64,000 nucleotides of DNA from Candidatus Zixiibacteriota bacterium (lineage in GTDB: Bacteria; Zixibacteria; MSB-5A5; GN15; FEB-12). The notes below the pieces were generated by a model. The model was not told the origin of the DNA. It saw only the letters and a program-made list of their open reading frames with translations, and made no database searches. The stretch spans positions 1 through 64,000 of the forward strand of contig JAOUBJ010000007.1 in NCBI GenBank assembly GCA_029860345.1, in the 5' to 3' direction. The position numbers and the translations under genes are program-made. Below, one piece after another: positions 1 through 12,309 of the stretch; the stretch's first letter is position 1, and each line of letters starts with the position of its first letter.

Positions 1-96
1 ATTGAACCGGTCATTATAGTCATACTTGGTGTGGTCATTGCATTCATACTGGTAGCTATGTACCTGCCTCTGTTCGACCTTGTCGGCGCACTCTAG
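1..96 (+). CDS. Type II secretion / type IV pilus inner-membrane protein, C-terminal end (GspF/PilC family, partial)
   Basis: The first frame is open from the window edge to a TAG at 94-96 and encodes 31 residues. They consist of E-P, a hydrophobic stretch V-I-I-V-I-L-G-V-V-I-A-F-I-L-V-A, then M-Y-L-P-L-F-D-L. This matches the last transmembrane helix and terminal M-Y-L-P-h-F motif of the GspF/PilC platform proteins of type II secretion systems and type IV pili. The start and the two cytoplasmic domains lie outside the window, so the system it serves cannot be told. The neighbour on the right runs in the opposite direction. Confidence 0.75.
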   Translation: MEPVIIVILGVVIAFILVAMYLPLFDLVGAL

Positions 97-116
97 ACGA
101 CGACTATCCAAAGACA

Positions 117-144
117 GGGGCAGCACCTTCAAAAGAGCTGCCCC
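117..144 (+). terminator. Hairpin after the GspF/PilC-type gene, possible weak terminator
   Basis: GGGGCAGC at 117-124 pairs with GCTGCCCC at 137-144 across a 12-nt loop, 20 nt after the TAG. There is no clear T-run, so termination would be weak or factor-assisted. Its position between convergent genes fits a shared terminator. Confidence 0.4.
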
Positions 145-167
145 AGATAAATAACCAACCCACAAAC

Positions 168-743
168 TCAATTGGCGTCGAGTGAGAAACCACTTTCCTC
201 AAAGAACTTGATAACGCCATCAAAGCGTGATTCGTTGCGCATGACCAGTTGAAACCAATAGTCACTCAGGTCAAAGCAGACAATGTACTCAAACAGACTT
301 ACGTTCTTTAGGAAATCCTCATAAGGTATCATGCCCGTAAAGCTCAAAGAAGCGACCTCGTCCTGGGACTTTTGCGGGTATAACCCAAACGTCCATTGTT
401 CAGCCTGCGAGAACTCTTCAAAGCAAGCTACCAAGTGTTCGACGTTGGCGTCGGCGTATTCCCAAGTTGAGAAGTAGCTCCTCTTTTCGCTGCTTCTTTG
501 CTTAAGCAGTTTTTCGAGCTTGGGTCTTCGAATAAACTGTCGCTTGGGAACCAGTGCGTTGAGACAAATAAAGTCCGCCGAAAAAGTGAGCAACAGCCGA
601 CGCAGTAGATCGGGATTCCGATAGACGGCTGGGTCTTCTGATGAAACGACCAGACAGTCTGACTTCCACGAAGAAAACAGGCCACCTTCAAAGTACCGAA
701 ACCGATAATCCTGGGCCGCTCTTGGGTCGTAAATCTGAATCAA
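168..743 (-). CDS. Unknown protein downstream of an Rhs gene, candidate cognate immunity protein
   Basis: This gene encodes 191 residues and I do not recognise a family. The protein has no signal peptide or membrane segment, so it is probably cytoplasmic. It is rich in aromatic and acidic residues, for example near residues 105-160. The most upstream usable start is TTG at 743; an in-frame stop lies a few codons further upstream, and I see no good ribosome binding site. It is the first gene downstream of the variable C-terminus of the Rhs protein, on the same strand, 172 bp away. In polymorphic toxin loci that position is normally held by the immunity gene, so that is the best guess. A terminator-like hairpin at 815-863 lies between the two, so it may have its own promoter. 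Function is inferred from position only. Confidence 0.6.
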   Translation of the reverse strand: MIQIYDPRAAQDYRFRYFEGGLFSSWKSDCLVVSSEDPAVYRNPDLLRRLLLTFSADFICLNALVPKRQFIRRPKLEKLLKQRSSEKRSYFSTWEYADANVEHLVACFEEFSQAEQWTFGLYPQKSQDEVASLSFTGMIPYEDFLKNVSLFEYIVCFDLSDYWFQLVMRNESRFDGVIKFFEESGFSLDAN

Positions 744-814
744 AACAGTAAAGTATCCGTATTACACAGGTGCAACCGCTACACGCAAGGATTCAACCTG
801 CAAGTGCTAATGAA

Positions 815-863
815 AAACGGTAGTACGATCGCGATCGGAGACCGCAAATCGTACTAACCGTTT
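815..863 (-). terminator. Intrinsic terminator-like hairpin between the Rhs gene and its downstream neighbour
   Basis: Arms AAACGGT plus AGTACGAT (815-829) pair with ATCGTACT, a one-base bulge and ACCGTTT (848-863), giving about 15 pairs around an 18-nt loop. Read on the minus strand the stem is followed by a T-run (TTTTTCATT), right after the Rhs stop at 916. It could limit read-through into the 168-743 gene. Confidence 0.6.
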
Positions 864-915
864 CTTTCATACTCAATCACCTATATTGCCAACACAGAGA
901 CTCTTGTCAAGTCAA

Positions 916-3900
916 TCAGCGATACAGATATTTTATCCAATCCCAGTGGGAATTAGGCTTACCCCCATTGAAATAGTTCACAATACTGCCTCTAAGGCTG
1001 AGATGCCAACCTTTGTCATGTGGGCTGTAGCCCAATCTCAGATATCGACCAGAGTTGAGCCAACTACCTTGTCGAAAAAACCAATCAGCAACTCTTGTCG
1101 TGGCCGCCCATCGCACTACTTGAGGGCCATAAATTGATCCCCAGGTAATAATCTGGTAATAGGCCCCCATAATGAATGCACCGGCTGCACTACTTGGAGT
1201 GACACCAAGCATCATTCCACCAAAAGCGCCGTCGCCGGTTGATACCCACTCGCCCGTTTCAGGGTCAGTGTAACCTGGCGAGTAGGCTGCGATCTGGTCA
1301 CCCCCACTCTCCTGATAGTCAAAATCCACAAGCGTAGTCCGGTAGCCTTCGATGTCAACTTCCAAGGTGAAGTACACGTCAGTAAGATTACCTTCCGAGT
1401 CGAACTCTGCATTAACATAGAGGCTCGTTTGGTCAATATACCAATCTGCCCATTGCAAGGGTTTGCCTGCGGCCATGTTACCGGCGTCCTGTATCGCTAA
1501 ATCCTTCGCCCACGCATTCGCCATTGTGGAGAAAAACACGATTTCCCCCCCACCCGGCGGTTTAATATACCCCACCTGCTGGTGTGTTCTAGGGTGAAAT
1601 ATGCCACAAACCTCCCCTTTGTTGTTTGACTCTCTGGCAAAATTGGCGAAGGCCTGGGCGTCGGCCTTGTCGGAGGCAACACAGGCCTCTATCGCGGCAC
1701 GAATACCATCCTTAGTCAAATGCCACATGGTAGTCAACCCAGATGGATCTGACCCCATTACTGGATTACCCTCAGCATAACTATATGGTGAGGGGCCGGC
1801 CAGAGCTGGATCAGGCGCCATGAACCGTCCGGTAGAACGACTGTAGTATCTCGGCCCAAAGTCAAGTTCCTCAGTCTTGTCTTTCTCCTTGCCGATGTAC
1901 CAGTGTGGCGTATGACCTAGTCCACCCTGCGAGTACAACTCGCCGTAAGGATAGTACTCGATCATTCTATCGCCGGGTATCCCCCGAGAGTCGACATAAG
2001 AACGCACCGAGCCATGATAGTCATTGATATAGTGGCAGGTGCTGTCGGCGCTGACATCGTTGAGGTCCTTTCGCTGCAGACGTTGACCCAAGCCATACAC
2101 ATTGATGTTGGCAAGGCTGTCAGTATCGTCATACTCCAGGATGACGGTATTGCCCGCCCAGACATAATACCGATCCGATTCGATTCGAATCCACGAACCT
2201 CGCGGACCGGATTCTGAGTCATAGAACCTGTATATATGGGTCTGCTTGACCTTCTGTCCGTCGCCGTTGTACAGATTGAGAACAGTGTCAGGTTTGTCAC
2301 CGAACTGATAGAAATCAGCCTCCCATTCGGCTGATGTCATCAGTCCGCGATGATCATAAGCGTAGTTGATTCTGTCATCCCAAGCTTCACCGTCCGTCCA
2401 CGTTTCGATGGAGGTCAACTGCCCTCTGTCATTTCGATTAATGACCCAGGTTGAATCGTCTGAGAAGTCAATGACGCTGTCGCAATTGCTGCCATCGAAA
2501 CGAGTGTACACCAATGAATCGTCGTCGGAAACCCATCGAGAGTTTAGATTACCGTTAAGGTCGTAATCATAGGCCATGGTGGTCGTATCGGCCGACTCGT
2601 TGGGGTCTTCCATAAAGGCCGACACCAAGCGTCCGAGAGAGTCATAGGCGTAAGTTCTGATTTCTCCCAGCGCCGTTCTGGTACCGGTCGAATCCAGGTC
2701 GTACTCTTTGTCTATGAAGTGATTGTCATAACTGTATTCGCGACAGAACAGCTTCATATAGGAAGACCGATTGATGGTCTTTATCAGGCGACTGAGGCTG
2801 TCATGCGAATTCGTGGACACAACGCCGTTTACAAACTTGGCCTCACGAATTGCACCCCAGGGTTCGTACTCGACCGAGTCCTCACCAATAATGCCGGAGA
2901 TACTGCTGAGCCAACCAGTCTGGAAGTACTCGTACTCGTTGGTGGAGTTGTCGGGATAGGTGATCTTCATGGGAGCATCGTTGGCATAGTACTCAAACTT
3001 GAGCTTCTGGCGATCAGGAAGACCGGTGATCCAGGTGGTCTTCTGACCGACACGCCCCCTGGCGTCATAGTAGTAGAAAGTGGAGTCGACCACACTTCCG
3101 TCCTGATATGATATCTGTTCCGTCAGTCGGTTCAAACAGTAGCCAAGTCCACCGGTCGTGTCGGTGGCGATTGAGGATGTAGAATATGAGTCGTAGCGAT
3201 TGGTCACGGACACTGTAGTACCGGATGAAGGGTAAGTGCGGGTACCAAGTGAAGCGGTGTCGGCGTTTGGAACAGAGCCTGCCTCCAACAGTCGGTGTGC
3301 GATAGTGTCGTATATGAAGTAAGTCCAGATGGTATCGCTGTTGTACCGGATCAGTCGCAAATCACCCCACTCATCGTACCAATTCTCAACTGTACCGACA
3401 TCGATGTCGATCAGCTTCTTTACTCTGCCCCAGTCATCGTAGGTCTGTTGGCGGGTCCGTCCTTCCAGGTCAGTGACTGCTCTCAGGTGGCCCATTTTGT
3501 CATAGGCATAGGTAACAACGCCCATGAGACTGGTTGTATCTCCGACTTCAAAAACAGAATCGAAGAGTTGGTTGCCGGCCAAGTCGATCCCGCTGACCGT
3601 TCGCTGACCACGGTAATCATCGTACAAGGTCGTAAACTCATCAATGAACCTGATGGTATCCTTCGACCCGTCCGGCAAGACTGTCTTGACCTTTCGCGTG
3701 CTCTGGTCATGATAGTACTCAGTCCAATAGGTGCTACCGGAGTCTGCGTATTTGGGCCTGCTTTGTTTGGCAATTAAACCGGCCATATCGTAGGTCAATG
3801 AGTCAACAATCGATGTGATCGTATCTACTTCGAGAATCGTCTTGACCCTTCGGTAGTGGTCGTCGTGTACGGATTTGGTAACGATGCGAGTACTGTCATC

Positions 3901-6165
3901 TATTTTCGTTGAATTGCCGGTTACGTTCCCACTCTCGTAGATGTTGATAATCGTGGTATCGCCGGAATCCTCCAGAGGCATCTTGATTCCCAGGTCACGC
4001 CCCAGACTGTCGTAATAGTATTCCGTCACCGCACCGTTCAGGTCGGTTTCCTTCTTGAGTTGACCGTTGGGGTAGTAGTCGTAGGTGACAATGTCTCCAA
4101 GGGCCGAATCTGTTTCCTTCCAGGTAAAAGAATTGTATAGTGTATCCCATTCCCAATAGGTTTTGTCGCCATTTGGGTCAGTCTTTGATTTCACCATACC
4201 GCCGCTGGAGTAGTATTCGTAGAATGTCCTCAGAGTATCGGTGTCATCGGAGTAATCGGAGTCGAGCGTGACCAACACCGAGTCAATGACGTAGTTCTTG
4301 CTCGAGTTGTAATAGAAGTTGGTAAACATGCCGAAAGCCAAAGAATCGTTTTGGAAAAAACTCCACACCTTATCGATCAGTGTGAAGTTTCTCGACGACA
4401 CATATGTGTAATCAAGAACGCTGTCCATCCTGAACCACAACGTGTCGTTGGGGTAGGGTGATGGAATCCAACTGACATCGGTATAATACCCGTTCTTGTT
4501 TGTACAGGTAGTATCAGTGGTTAACCACTGGTCAAGCCTTTCACTTTCGATCTTCCGAGTCATTACCCCGGCGGCATCCATGTCCTTTTCCAGAATTGTC
4601 GAACGCCACTCTTTGGACGAGGTCGCCGTGAACGACAAGGAGTCGAAGTGCAGGTCCGGATGATAATAAGGTACGCCTACGTGAGTTACGAAGGTAGCCG
4701 GGGTGTACAAATCGATGGTGCTTCCCTCGGAGTCGATTTTCTTCCCAATCTTGACAATGTCGCCGCCGTTCGACGTACCATAACTGTAACCGGTGCATAC
4801 GGTATCCCCGTCGAATATGGAGTGCTTCTGATACAGCATGTTTGGATAGTAGCCGGCACAGAAGACAAAAGGGTATAACCACTCAGATGGCACATATCCG
4901 CACTCCTTGTCCAGGAAGTACCAAAACTCCTGCTCTCCACCAGATGGGTGCAAGACAGTCGTCACCCGGCTGACCATCCCTGCATACTCCATCTGGGGCT
5001 CAATGACTTCCAATCCGGGATAGCTTAATTCGTATTTGATCAGCAGCGTGTCGCCATCGGCAATCCTTCGATTGACACCGATATAGTTCTTGAATTCATC
5101 GATAGGGTCATCGAAAGTTTTGTAGTCACAAATACTGTAGGTCGGAATCATAAACGCCCTATACCTGTACTCGGCATAAGCACCGGCCGGATCGGTAATC
5201 GAACCCAAGTAGTATAAGTCGTCGGAATCATATTTCTGGGTGTCATTATAACTGAGCGTGTCGGCCCAGGTAGCTGCTGTGTCCCAATAGTCGGCCACGT
5301 CGTTGTAGTAGATGTCGGTGGTGTAAGTGTAAAGGGTGCTGTCACCGTTAGGATGCTTCACTTTGTTCAACAAGCCTTCCTTGGTCCAGTCATATTCATA
5401 GGTAACTCTGAGAGTATCCCCCTCATGATTCAACCAAAGCAGGTTGCTGAGACGAACATCGTTCGTAGGCGATGAAGTGAGGGAATAGACCGAATCCTCA
5501 TCGCAGTACTGAAAATGTACTTTGCGACCGATCGGACTGGTAACGTACTTTATGTACTTATTACCCCAATAGGTCACTTCTATATAATCACCATGACGAT
5601 TGTACATCTTGGTCATCAGTTTACAGTCGCCGTATCGCTTTCCGAACTCCAGCTTGGTGCCGTCGGCACACAGCATCACTTCGGTGAAGGGATTACCGCC
5701 CTTGTAATCGGTGAGAATTGCCAGACCACGAGTCTTTCGCGGATAGGTGCCGTTGGTCGACGCATCCAGGTTAACAAGTAAGTCTTCAGAACTTCCGTCC
5801 TGGTACGTTATGGTAGTCGCACTGTCATCGTAATTCAGATAGGGATACTCGATATGCCAACCGATTCCCATGTATTTGTTTGACGAAGAGTCGAACGGCC
5901 GTTGATACACGCAGTGAGTATCAGGGTTGTCTATAAGATCAACGTCCGGTAAGTAGTTTGCACTGGTGTAGGAACGAATGATCTGTACGTCCAAGCCGCG
6001 CCTGCCGGGAATGGTGACGTCGGTTTCGCTCAGTGTTAAGGCCCCGCTGGAATAGTCGATGCGGTCCCCAATGGAACCTACAAACCCTTCGGCCATGGCG
6101 TTGCCATGAACCGCAAGAATCGCGACAATGATCAGGATGCCTGTGATAATGTGTTTCACTCTCAT
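916..6165 (-). CDS. Exported Rhs/YD-repeat protein with variable C-terminal region (polymorphic-toxin type)
   Basis: The gene encodes 1749 residues. ATG at 6165 is preferred because a GGAGG lies 6 nt upstream; a GTG four codons earlier would place that site inside the gene. The N-terminus is a Sec-type signal peptide (M-R-V-K-H then a hydrophobic core ending A-M-A). The body holds dozens of Y-D and G-R-L/V type YD repeats, which in this family wind into a beta-barrel shell. The core ends in the Rhs-associated motif: Y-H-G-S-V-R-like block, E-Y-Y-P-Y-G-E, D-F-G-P-R-Y-Y-S-R-S-T-G-R-F, then D-P-S-G-L near residue 1476. About 270 residues follow that do not look like YD repeats. They are expected to be the effector domain, though I recognise no catalytic family; the last 45 residues are rich in Gly, Trp and His. 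The unknown gene at 168-743 may be its partner. By eye the C-terminal coding part is more AT-rich than the core. Confidence 0.9.
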   Translation of the reverse strand: MRVKHIITGILIIVAILAVHGNAMAEGFVGSIGDRIDYSSGALTLSETDVTIPGRRGLDVQIIRSYTSANYLPDVDLIDNPDTHCVYQRPFDSSSNKYMGIGWHIEYPYLNYDDSATTITYQDGSSEDLLVNLDASTNGTYPRKTRGLAILTDYKGGNPFTEVMLCADGTKLEFGKRYGDCKLMTKMYNRHGDYIEVTYWGNKYIKYVTSPIGRKVHFQYCDEDSVYSLTSSPTNDVRLSNLLWLNHEGDTLRVTYEYDWTKEGLLNKVKHPNGDSTLYTYTTDIYYNDVADYWDTAATWADTLSYNDTQKYDSDDLYYLGSITDPAGAYAEYRYRAFMIPTYSICDYKTFDDPIDEFKNYIGVNRRIADGDTLLIKYELSYPGLEVIEPQMEYAGMVSRVTTVLHPSGGEQEFWYFLDKECGYVPSEWLYPFVFCAGYYPNMLYQKHSIFDGDTVCTGYSYGTSNGGDIVKIGKKIDSEGSTIDLYTPATFVTHVGVPYYHPDLHFDSLSFTATSSKEWRSTILEKDMDAAGVMTRKIESERLDQWLTTDTTCTNKNGYYTDVSWIPSPYPNDTLWFRMDSVLDYTYVSSRNFTLIDKVWSFFQNDSLAFGMFTNFYYNSSKNYVIDSVLVTLDSDYSDDTDTLRTFYEYYSSGGMVKSKTDPNGDKTYWEWDTLYNSFTWKETDSALGDIVTYDYYPNGQLKKETDLNGAVTEYYYDSLGRDLGIKMPLEDSGDTTIINIYESGNVTGNSTKIDDSTRIVTKSVHDDHYRRVKTILEVDTITSIVDSLTYDMAGLIAKQSRPKYADSGSTYWTEYYHDQSTRKVKTVLPDGSKDTIRFIDEFTTLYDDYRGQRTVSGIDLAGNQLFDSVFEVGDTTSLMGVVTYAYDKMGHLRAVTDLEGRTRQQTYDDWGRVKKLIDIDVGTVENWYDEWGDLRLIRYNSDTIWTYFIYDTIAHRLLEAGSVPNADTASLGTRTYPSSGTTVSVTNRYDSYSTSSIATDTTGGLGYCLNRLTEQISYQDGSVVDSTFYYYDARGRVGQKTTWITGLPDRQKLKFEYYANDAPMKITYPDNSTNEYEYFQTGWLSSISGIIGEDSVEYEPWGAIREAKFVNGVVSTNSHDSLSRLIKTINRSSYMKLFCREYSYDNHFIDKEYDLDSTGTRTALGEIRTYAYDSLGRLVSAFMEDPNESADTTTMAYDYDLNGNLNSRWVSDDDSLVYTRFDGSNCDSVIDFSDDSTWVINRNDRGQLTSIETWTDGEAWDDRINYAYDHRGLMTSAEWEADFYQFGDKPDTVLNLYNGDGQKVKQTHIYRFYDSESGPRGSWIRIESDRYYVWAGNTVILEYDDTDSLANINVYGLGQRLQRKDLNDVSADSTCHYINDYHGSVRSYVDSRGIPGDRMIEYYPYGELYSQGGLGHTPHWYIGKEKDKTEELDFGPRYYSRSTGRFMAPDPALAGPSPYSYAEGNPVMGSDPSGLTTMWHLTKDGIRAAIEACVASDKADAQAFANFARESNNKGEVCGIFHPRTHQQVGYIKPPGGGEIVFFSTMANAWAKDLAIQDAGNMAAGKPLQWADWYIDQTSLYVNAEFDSEGNLTDVYFTLEVDIEGYRTTLVDFDYQESGGDQIAAYSPGYTDPETGEWVSTGDGAFGGMMLGVTPSSAAGAFIMGAYYQIITWGSIYGPQVVRWAATTRVADWFFRQGSWLNSGRYLRLGYSPHDKGWHLSLRGSIVNYFNGGKPNSHWDWIKYLYR

Positions 6166-6794
<629 letters not shown>

Positions 6795-6833
6795 GACAGG
6801 TCTTGCCACCCGACCATCGAGACAGAGTGTACA

Positions 6834-6905
6834 TGAGGGTGGATGGGATCGAACCATCGACAGCCTGCTTAAAAGGCAGGAGCTCTACCCCTGAGCTACA
6901 CCCCC
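6834..6905 (-). tRNA. tRNA-Lys, anticodon UUU
   Basis: On the minus strand GGGGGTG pairs with CACCCTC (one G-T pair). The D arm is GCTC/GAGC, the anticodon arm CCTGC, loop CTTTTAA, GCAGG gives anticodon TTT, and the T arm is GATGG-TTCGATC-CCATC. The discriminator is A and CCA is not encoded. It lies 39 bp upstream of tRNA-Ser on the same strand, so the two are probably co-transcribed. Confidence 0.95.
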
Positions 6906-7302
6906 ATGTACACCCGGCCAATAGCCGAAAGTGTACCGAAAATAGCCAAAGAGACGGCGATGTCAAACCTTTTCTGAAAGCGCTGGGCGGAACAGCTCTT
7001 GTAGTTGGCAAAAAGAGTTGTGGTGGCTCGGAGCCCCGAATTCAATTGGGCGGTTGGGCCAGATACCTATGTGGAGCTGAATTGATTACGGAAACCCGAG
7101 TTAATCGGCTCAAATAGGACGATTTCTGTGAGGATTCGTAAAAAGTCGTTGTTTTTTCCCAAATATCGGTTATTATTTAGTATAAACGTGAACCATTTAG
7201 GTCGATGTTATGTTATAATAACTGACTGGTCTATGACTGGTCAACAAATTGACGACTAGAAAGTTTCTAACATACCTCTCTGTCTTTGTCTTCGTAAGAA
7301 TG
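6906..7302. other. Intergenic region upstream of the tRNA pair, with promoter-like elements on the plus strand
   Basis: No protein gene is seen. The tRNA promoter should lie just above 6905 on the minus strand. On the plus strand a perfect TATAAT occurs at 7214-7219 without an obvious -35 box, followed by a direct repeat GACTGGTC at 7224-7231 and 7235-7242. Transcription from there would reach the hairpin at 7303-7326, so a short RNA is possible but unproven. Confidence 0.4.
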
Positions 7303-7330
7303 AAGGCGCCCCTCCCAGGGCGCCTTTATT
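7303..7330 (-). terminator. Strong bidirectional intrinsic terminator
   Basis: AAGGCGCCC (7303-7311) pairs with GGGCGCCTT (7318-7326) over a 6-nt loop. The plus strand continues TTATTCTATT and the minus strand TTCATTCTT, so it can work both ways. The simplest role is to end the lon-engB-purA-FKBP operon about 100 nt after its last stop codon. Confidence 0.85.
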
Positions 7331-7422
7331 CTATTAATCATCAAATCGTTGAGTTTGCCCCATCCGGTTGAACGGTCCGGCCGGTTTAGCCGAATACTGA
7401 CTCGAACAAAAGTAACTTGTTA

Positions 7423-7929
7423 CTATTTGGTAACTTTAACCAGTTCCACGTCGAAAATGAGAGTTGCACCAGGCGGGATGACATTTCCTGCTCCGCGTGC
7501 GCCATAGCCCAAATCCGGCGGGATGATCAACTCGCGTCTGCCACCTACTTTCATCCCGGCGATCCCTTCATCCCAGCCTTTGATGACCCGTCCGGTACCC
7601 AGCGCGAATGACAGTGGTGTTCCGCGGTCTCTGGAACTGTCGAACTTGTCGCCTTTCTCACCTTTTTCGGTCCTGAGCCAACCGGTGTAATGGACATCAA
7701 TTTTGGCCCCCACCACCGCCAGGTCTCCTTCGCCAACGACATGATCGATATATTTGAGTCCGGATTCAGTTGTGATGATCTCCACTTTCTTCTCCTTGTC
7801 GTCGGACTTTTTTTCGGTGTCGGCCACCTCGGTCTTTTTGTCAGCGGTTTTGACCTCGGTTGAGTCTGAGCAGACAGCGCTGCCGACTAAGAAGAGGAGG
7901 AGGCCAAGCGCGAGGGTAAAGTACTTCAT
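7423..7929 (-). CDS. Exported FKBP-type peptidyl-prolyl cis-trans isomerase
   Basis: The gene encodes 168 residues. The start is ATG 7929, with AAAGGG 6 nt upstream; an ATG eight codons earlier lacks such a site. The first 21 residues form a signal peptide (M-K-Y-F, hydrophobic core, S-A-V-C-S). A Lys/Asp/Glu/Thr-rich linker follows to about residue 50, then one full FKBP domain. Typical FKBP motifs are [31 protein letters not shown] and [13 protein letters not shown]. Such proteins speed proline isomerisation during folding, here in the periplasm. It is the last gene of the lon operon, 39 nt after purA, and ends at a terminator. An export lipobox was considered, but S-A-V-C is a poor match. 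Confidence 0.93.
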   Translation of the reverse strand: MKYFTLALGLLLFLVGSAVCSDSTEVKTADKKTEVADTEKKSDDKEKKVEIITTESGLKYIDHVVGEGDLAVVGAKIDVHYTGWLRTEKGEKGDKFDSSRDRGTPLSFALGTGRVIKGWDEGIAGMKVGGRRELIIPPDLGYGARGAGNVIPPGATLIFDVELVKVTK

Positions 7930-7968
7930 GGTTTCCCTTTCCGGTGCATACACCGTTTTCGTTTTCTT

Positions 7969-9903
<1,935 letters not shown>

Positions 9904-9904
<1 letters not shown>

Positions 9905-12309
9905 CACCGGGCGCCCAGTCGTCCGGGCCTGCTTGCTTTGCGACGGGTCGGGTCGGTCAGTGGCTCGGTCAATACTAATTTCAGACAGGCTGCCACCGAT
10001 CGGACATAGTGCAGTTTGAGCCCATCCAGCAGATCGGACGGCAGTTCAGACACATCTTTGCGATTCTTATCCGGCAGGATTATCTGGTCAATCCCCAGTC
10101 GTTTGGCGGCCAGAAGTTTCTCATTGAGGCCGCCAACGGCCAGCACGTCGCCGGTGAGAGTAATCTCTCCGGTCATGGCAATGTCGGTCCGGACCGGTAT
10201 GCCGGTAAGGCTGGACAACATGGCCGCCAACAATGTCACGCCGGCCGAGGGTCCATCCTTGGGTACGGCGCCTTCGGGAATGTGCACATGTAACTCCAGG
10301 TCGTCGAAGAAATTATCACTCAAGCCATACCCGACGGCATGTTTTCTAATGAACGACAACCCGGCCGTGGCCGATTCCTGCATGACATCACCCAAAGAAC
10401 CGGTCAAGGTCAGTTTGGCCTTGCCCTTCATCGGCACAACTTCGACCGGCAGCACTTCACCCCCCAGTTCGGTCCAGGCCAGCCCGACAGCATAGCCCAC
10501 GGTCGCTTTGGATTTTATATTGGTCCCGACATACTTGGGCGATCCAAGCAGACGGGTCACTTTGTTCTTCGAAAAGTTGAGCTTACGAATCCGTTTGCCG
10601 TCGGCCAGCGTGACCGCCGTCTTGCGCAGGAGGGAGGCCATCTGACGTTCCAGCTCACGCACTCCTGCCTCGCGTGAGTAATGCCTGATGATCTCCAAAA
10701 CGGCCTCGTCATCAAAGGTGACATCGATTTTGTTCAGGCCGGTCTGTTGTCTGAGTTTGGGAATCAGAAAACCGGTAGCAATTGCCGCCTTTTCAAAATC
10801 AAGATAGCCCGGCAAATTAATGATCTCCATGCGGTCACGCAGCGCCGCCGGAATCGAGGCGGTCGTGTTGGCCGTGGTGATGAAAAGGATATCCGAAAGA
10901 TCATACTCAACCTCAAGGTAGTTGTCGGTAAAGGTGCAGTTCTGCTCCGGGTCGAGCACCTCCAACAAAGCCGAGGCCGGGTCGCCCCGAAAATCTGAGC
11001 CGAGCTTGTCGATTTCATCGAGAAGGAAAACCGGGTTGGACGCTTTGGCTTTCTTGATCGATTGAATTATCCGCCCCGGCATAGCGCCGATATAGGTTCG
11101 CCGATGCCCGCGGATTTCCGCTTCATCATGTACACCACCGAGCGACATGCGCACGAATTCACGGTCAAGGGCGCGAGCGATGGACCTGCCCACCGAAGTT
11201 TTACCCACGCCGGGAGGACCGACCAAACAGATAATGGGCCCGCGTACTTTGCCGGCCAAACGCATCACAGCCAGATGCTCAAGGATACGCTGCTTGGGTT
11301 TCTCCAAACCAAAATGGTCACCGTCGAGTATGGACCTCACCTCTTTGAAGTCCAGCCGATCATCGGTAAACTTCTCCCAGGGTAGACCCAACAACCAATC
11401 CAGATAGGATCGTACCACACCGGATTCGGCTGAGAAGGGGTGCATTTTGGAGAGCTTCTTGATTTCCTCTTCGGCTTTGGCTCGGACCCGCTTGGGGTAC
11501 TGACCGGTTTCGAGACGAGTATACAAATCGTCAACGTCGGTGGCCGGATCATCGAACTGACCAAGTTCTTCTTTGATGGCTTTCAGTTGCTGTTGCAGAT
11601 AAAACTCACGTTGGCTGCGCGACATCGATTCGCGCACGCTGCCGTCGATCTCCTGCTCCAGGTTGAGTATTTCGATTTCCTCTTTGAGCACCGCGGCCAA
11701 AAGAACAAATCGTTCGCGCGCCGTCAGCGCTTCCAACAGTTTTTGCTTGGTCTCGATCTTGTGCAGCAGATGGGCGGCCACCGTATCGGCCTGCTCGCGA
11801 TAGTCCTCGATTGAGGCCAGCGAAACCAGTACTTCGTCCGGAATGCGTCGGTTCAGCCTGACGTATTCGGCAAACTTCTCCCCCACCGACCGGGACAGAG
11901 CTTCCGTTTCACGATCAAAGGTGGTGTCGGTAGCTTCGACAATATCGATGTTGGCTGCGATGAACCGTCCGCCGGCCGAAATGTCGACCGCCAAAGCGCG
12001 CACTATTCCTTCCACCAGCACTTTGAGCATCCCGTTGGGCATTTTCATTACCTGGAGGATGCGGGCCACCACCCCCATGCGATAGAGGTCGTCCGCTTCA
12101 GGGGCGTCAACCTCGGCTGAGTGCTGGGCCAACAAAAGCACCAACTTGTCCTTGACCATCGATTCTTGCAGGGCGTTGACGGTGAATTCGCGACCGATCA
12201 GGAGCGGATACATCATGTGTGGGAAAATGATTATATCACGCACCGGGATTACCGGCAGCCGGTTGGCAATGTTCAGTGTCTCGTCGTTATGTACATACTT
12301 CATGGGCAT
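9904..12309 (-). CDS. lon: ATP-dependent protease Lon
   Basis: The gene encodes 801 residues, the normal length for bacterial LonA. An N-terminal substrate-binding region (L-P-V-I-P-V-R-D at about 18-25) is followed by a coiled-coil section and an AAA+ module with Walker A G-P-P-G-V-G-K-T at 364-371 and Walker B F-L-L-D-E-I-D-K at 428-435. The C-terminal protease domain has the catalytic Ser at 688 in P-K-D-G-P-S-A-G and the Lys at 731 in G-G-L-N-E-K. It degrades damaged and regulatory proteins in the cytoplasm. The start at 12309 has a purine-rich AAAGAAAG upstream; ATG two codons later is equally possible. It leads the operon. No HspR or heat-shock promoter was identified above it, where the DNA is filled with palindromes. 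Confidence 0.97.
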
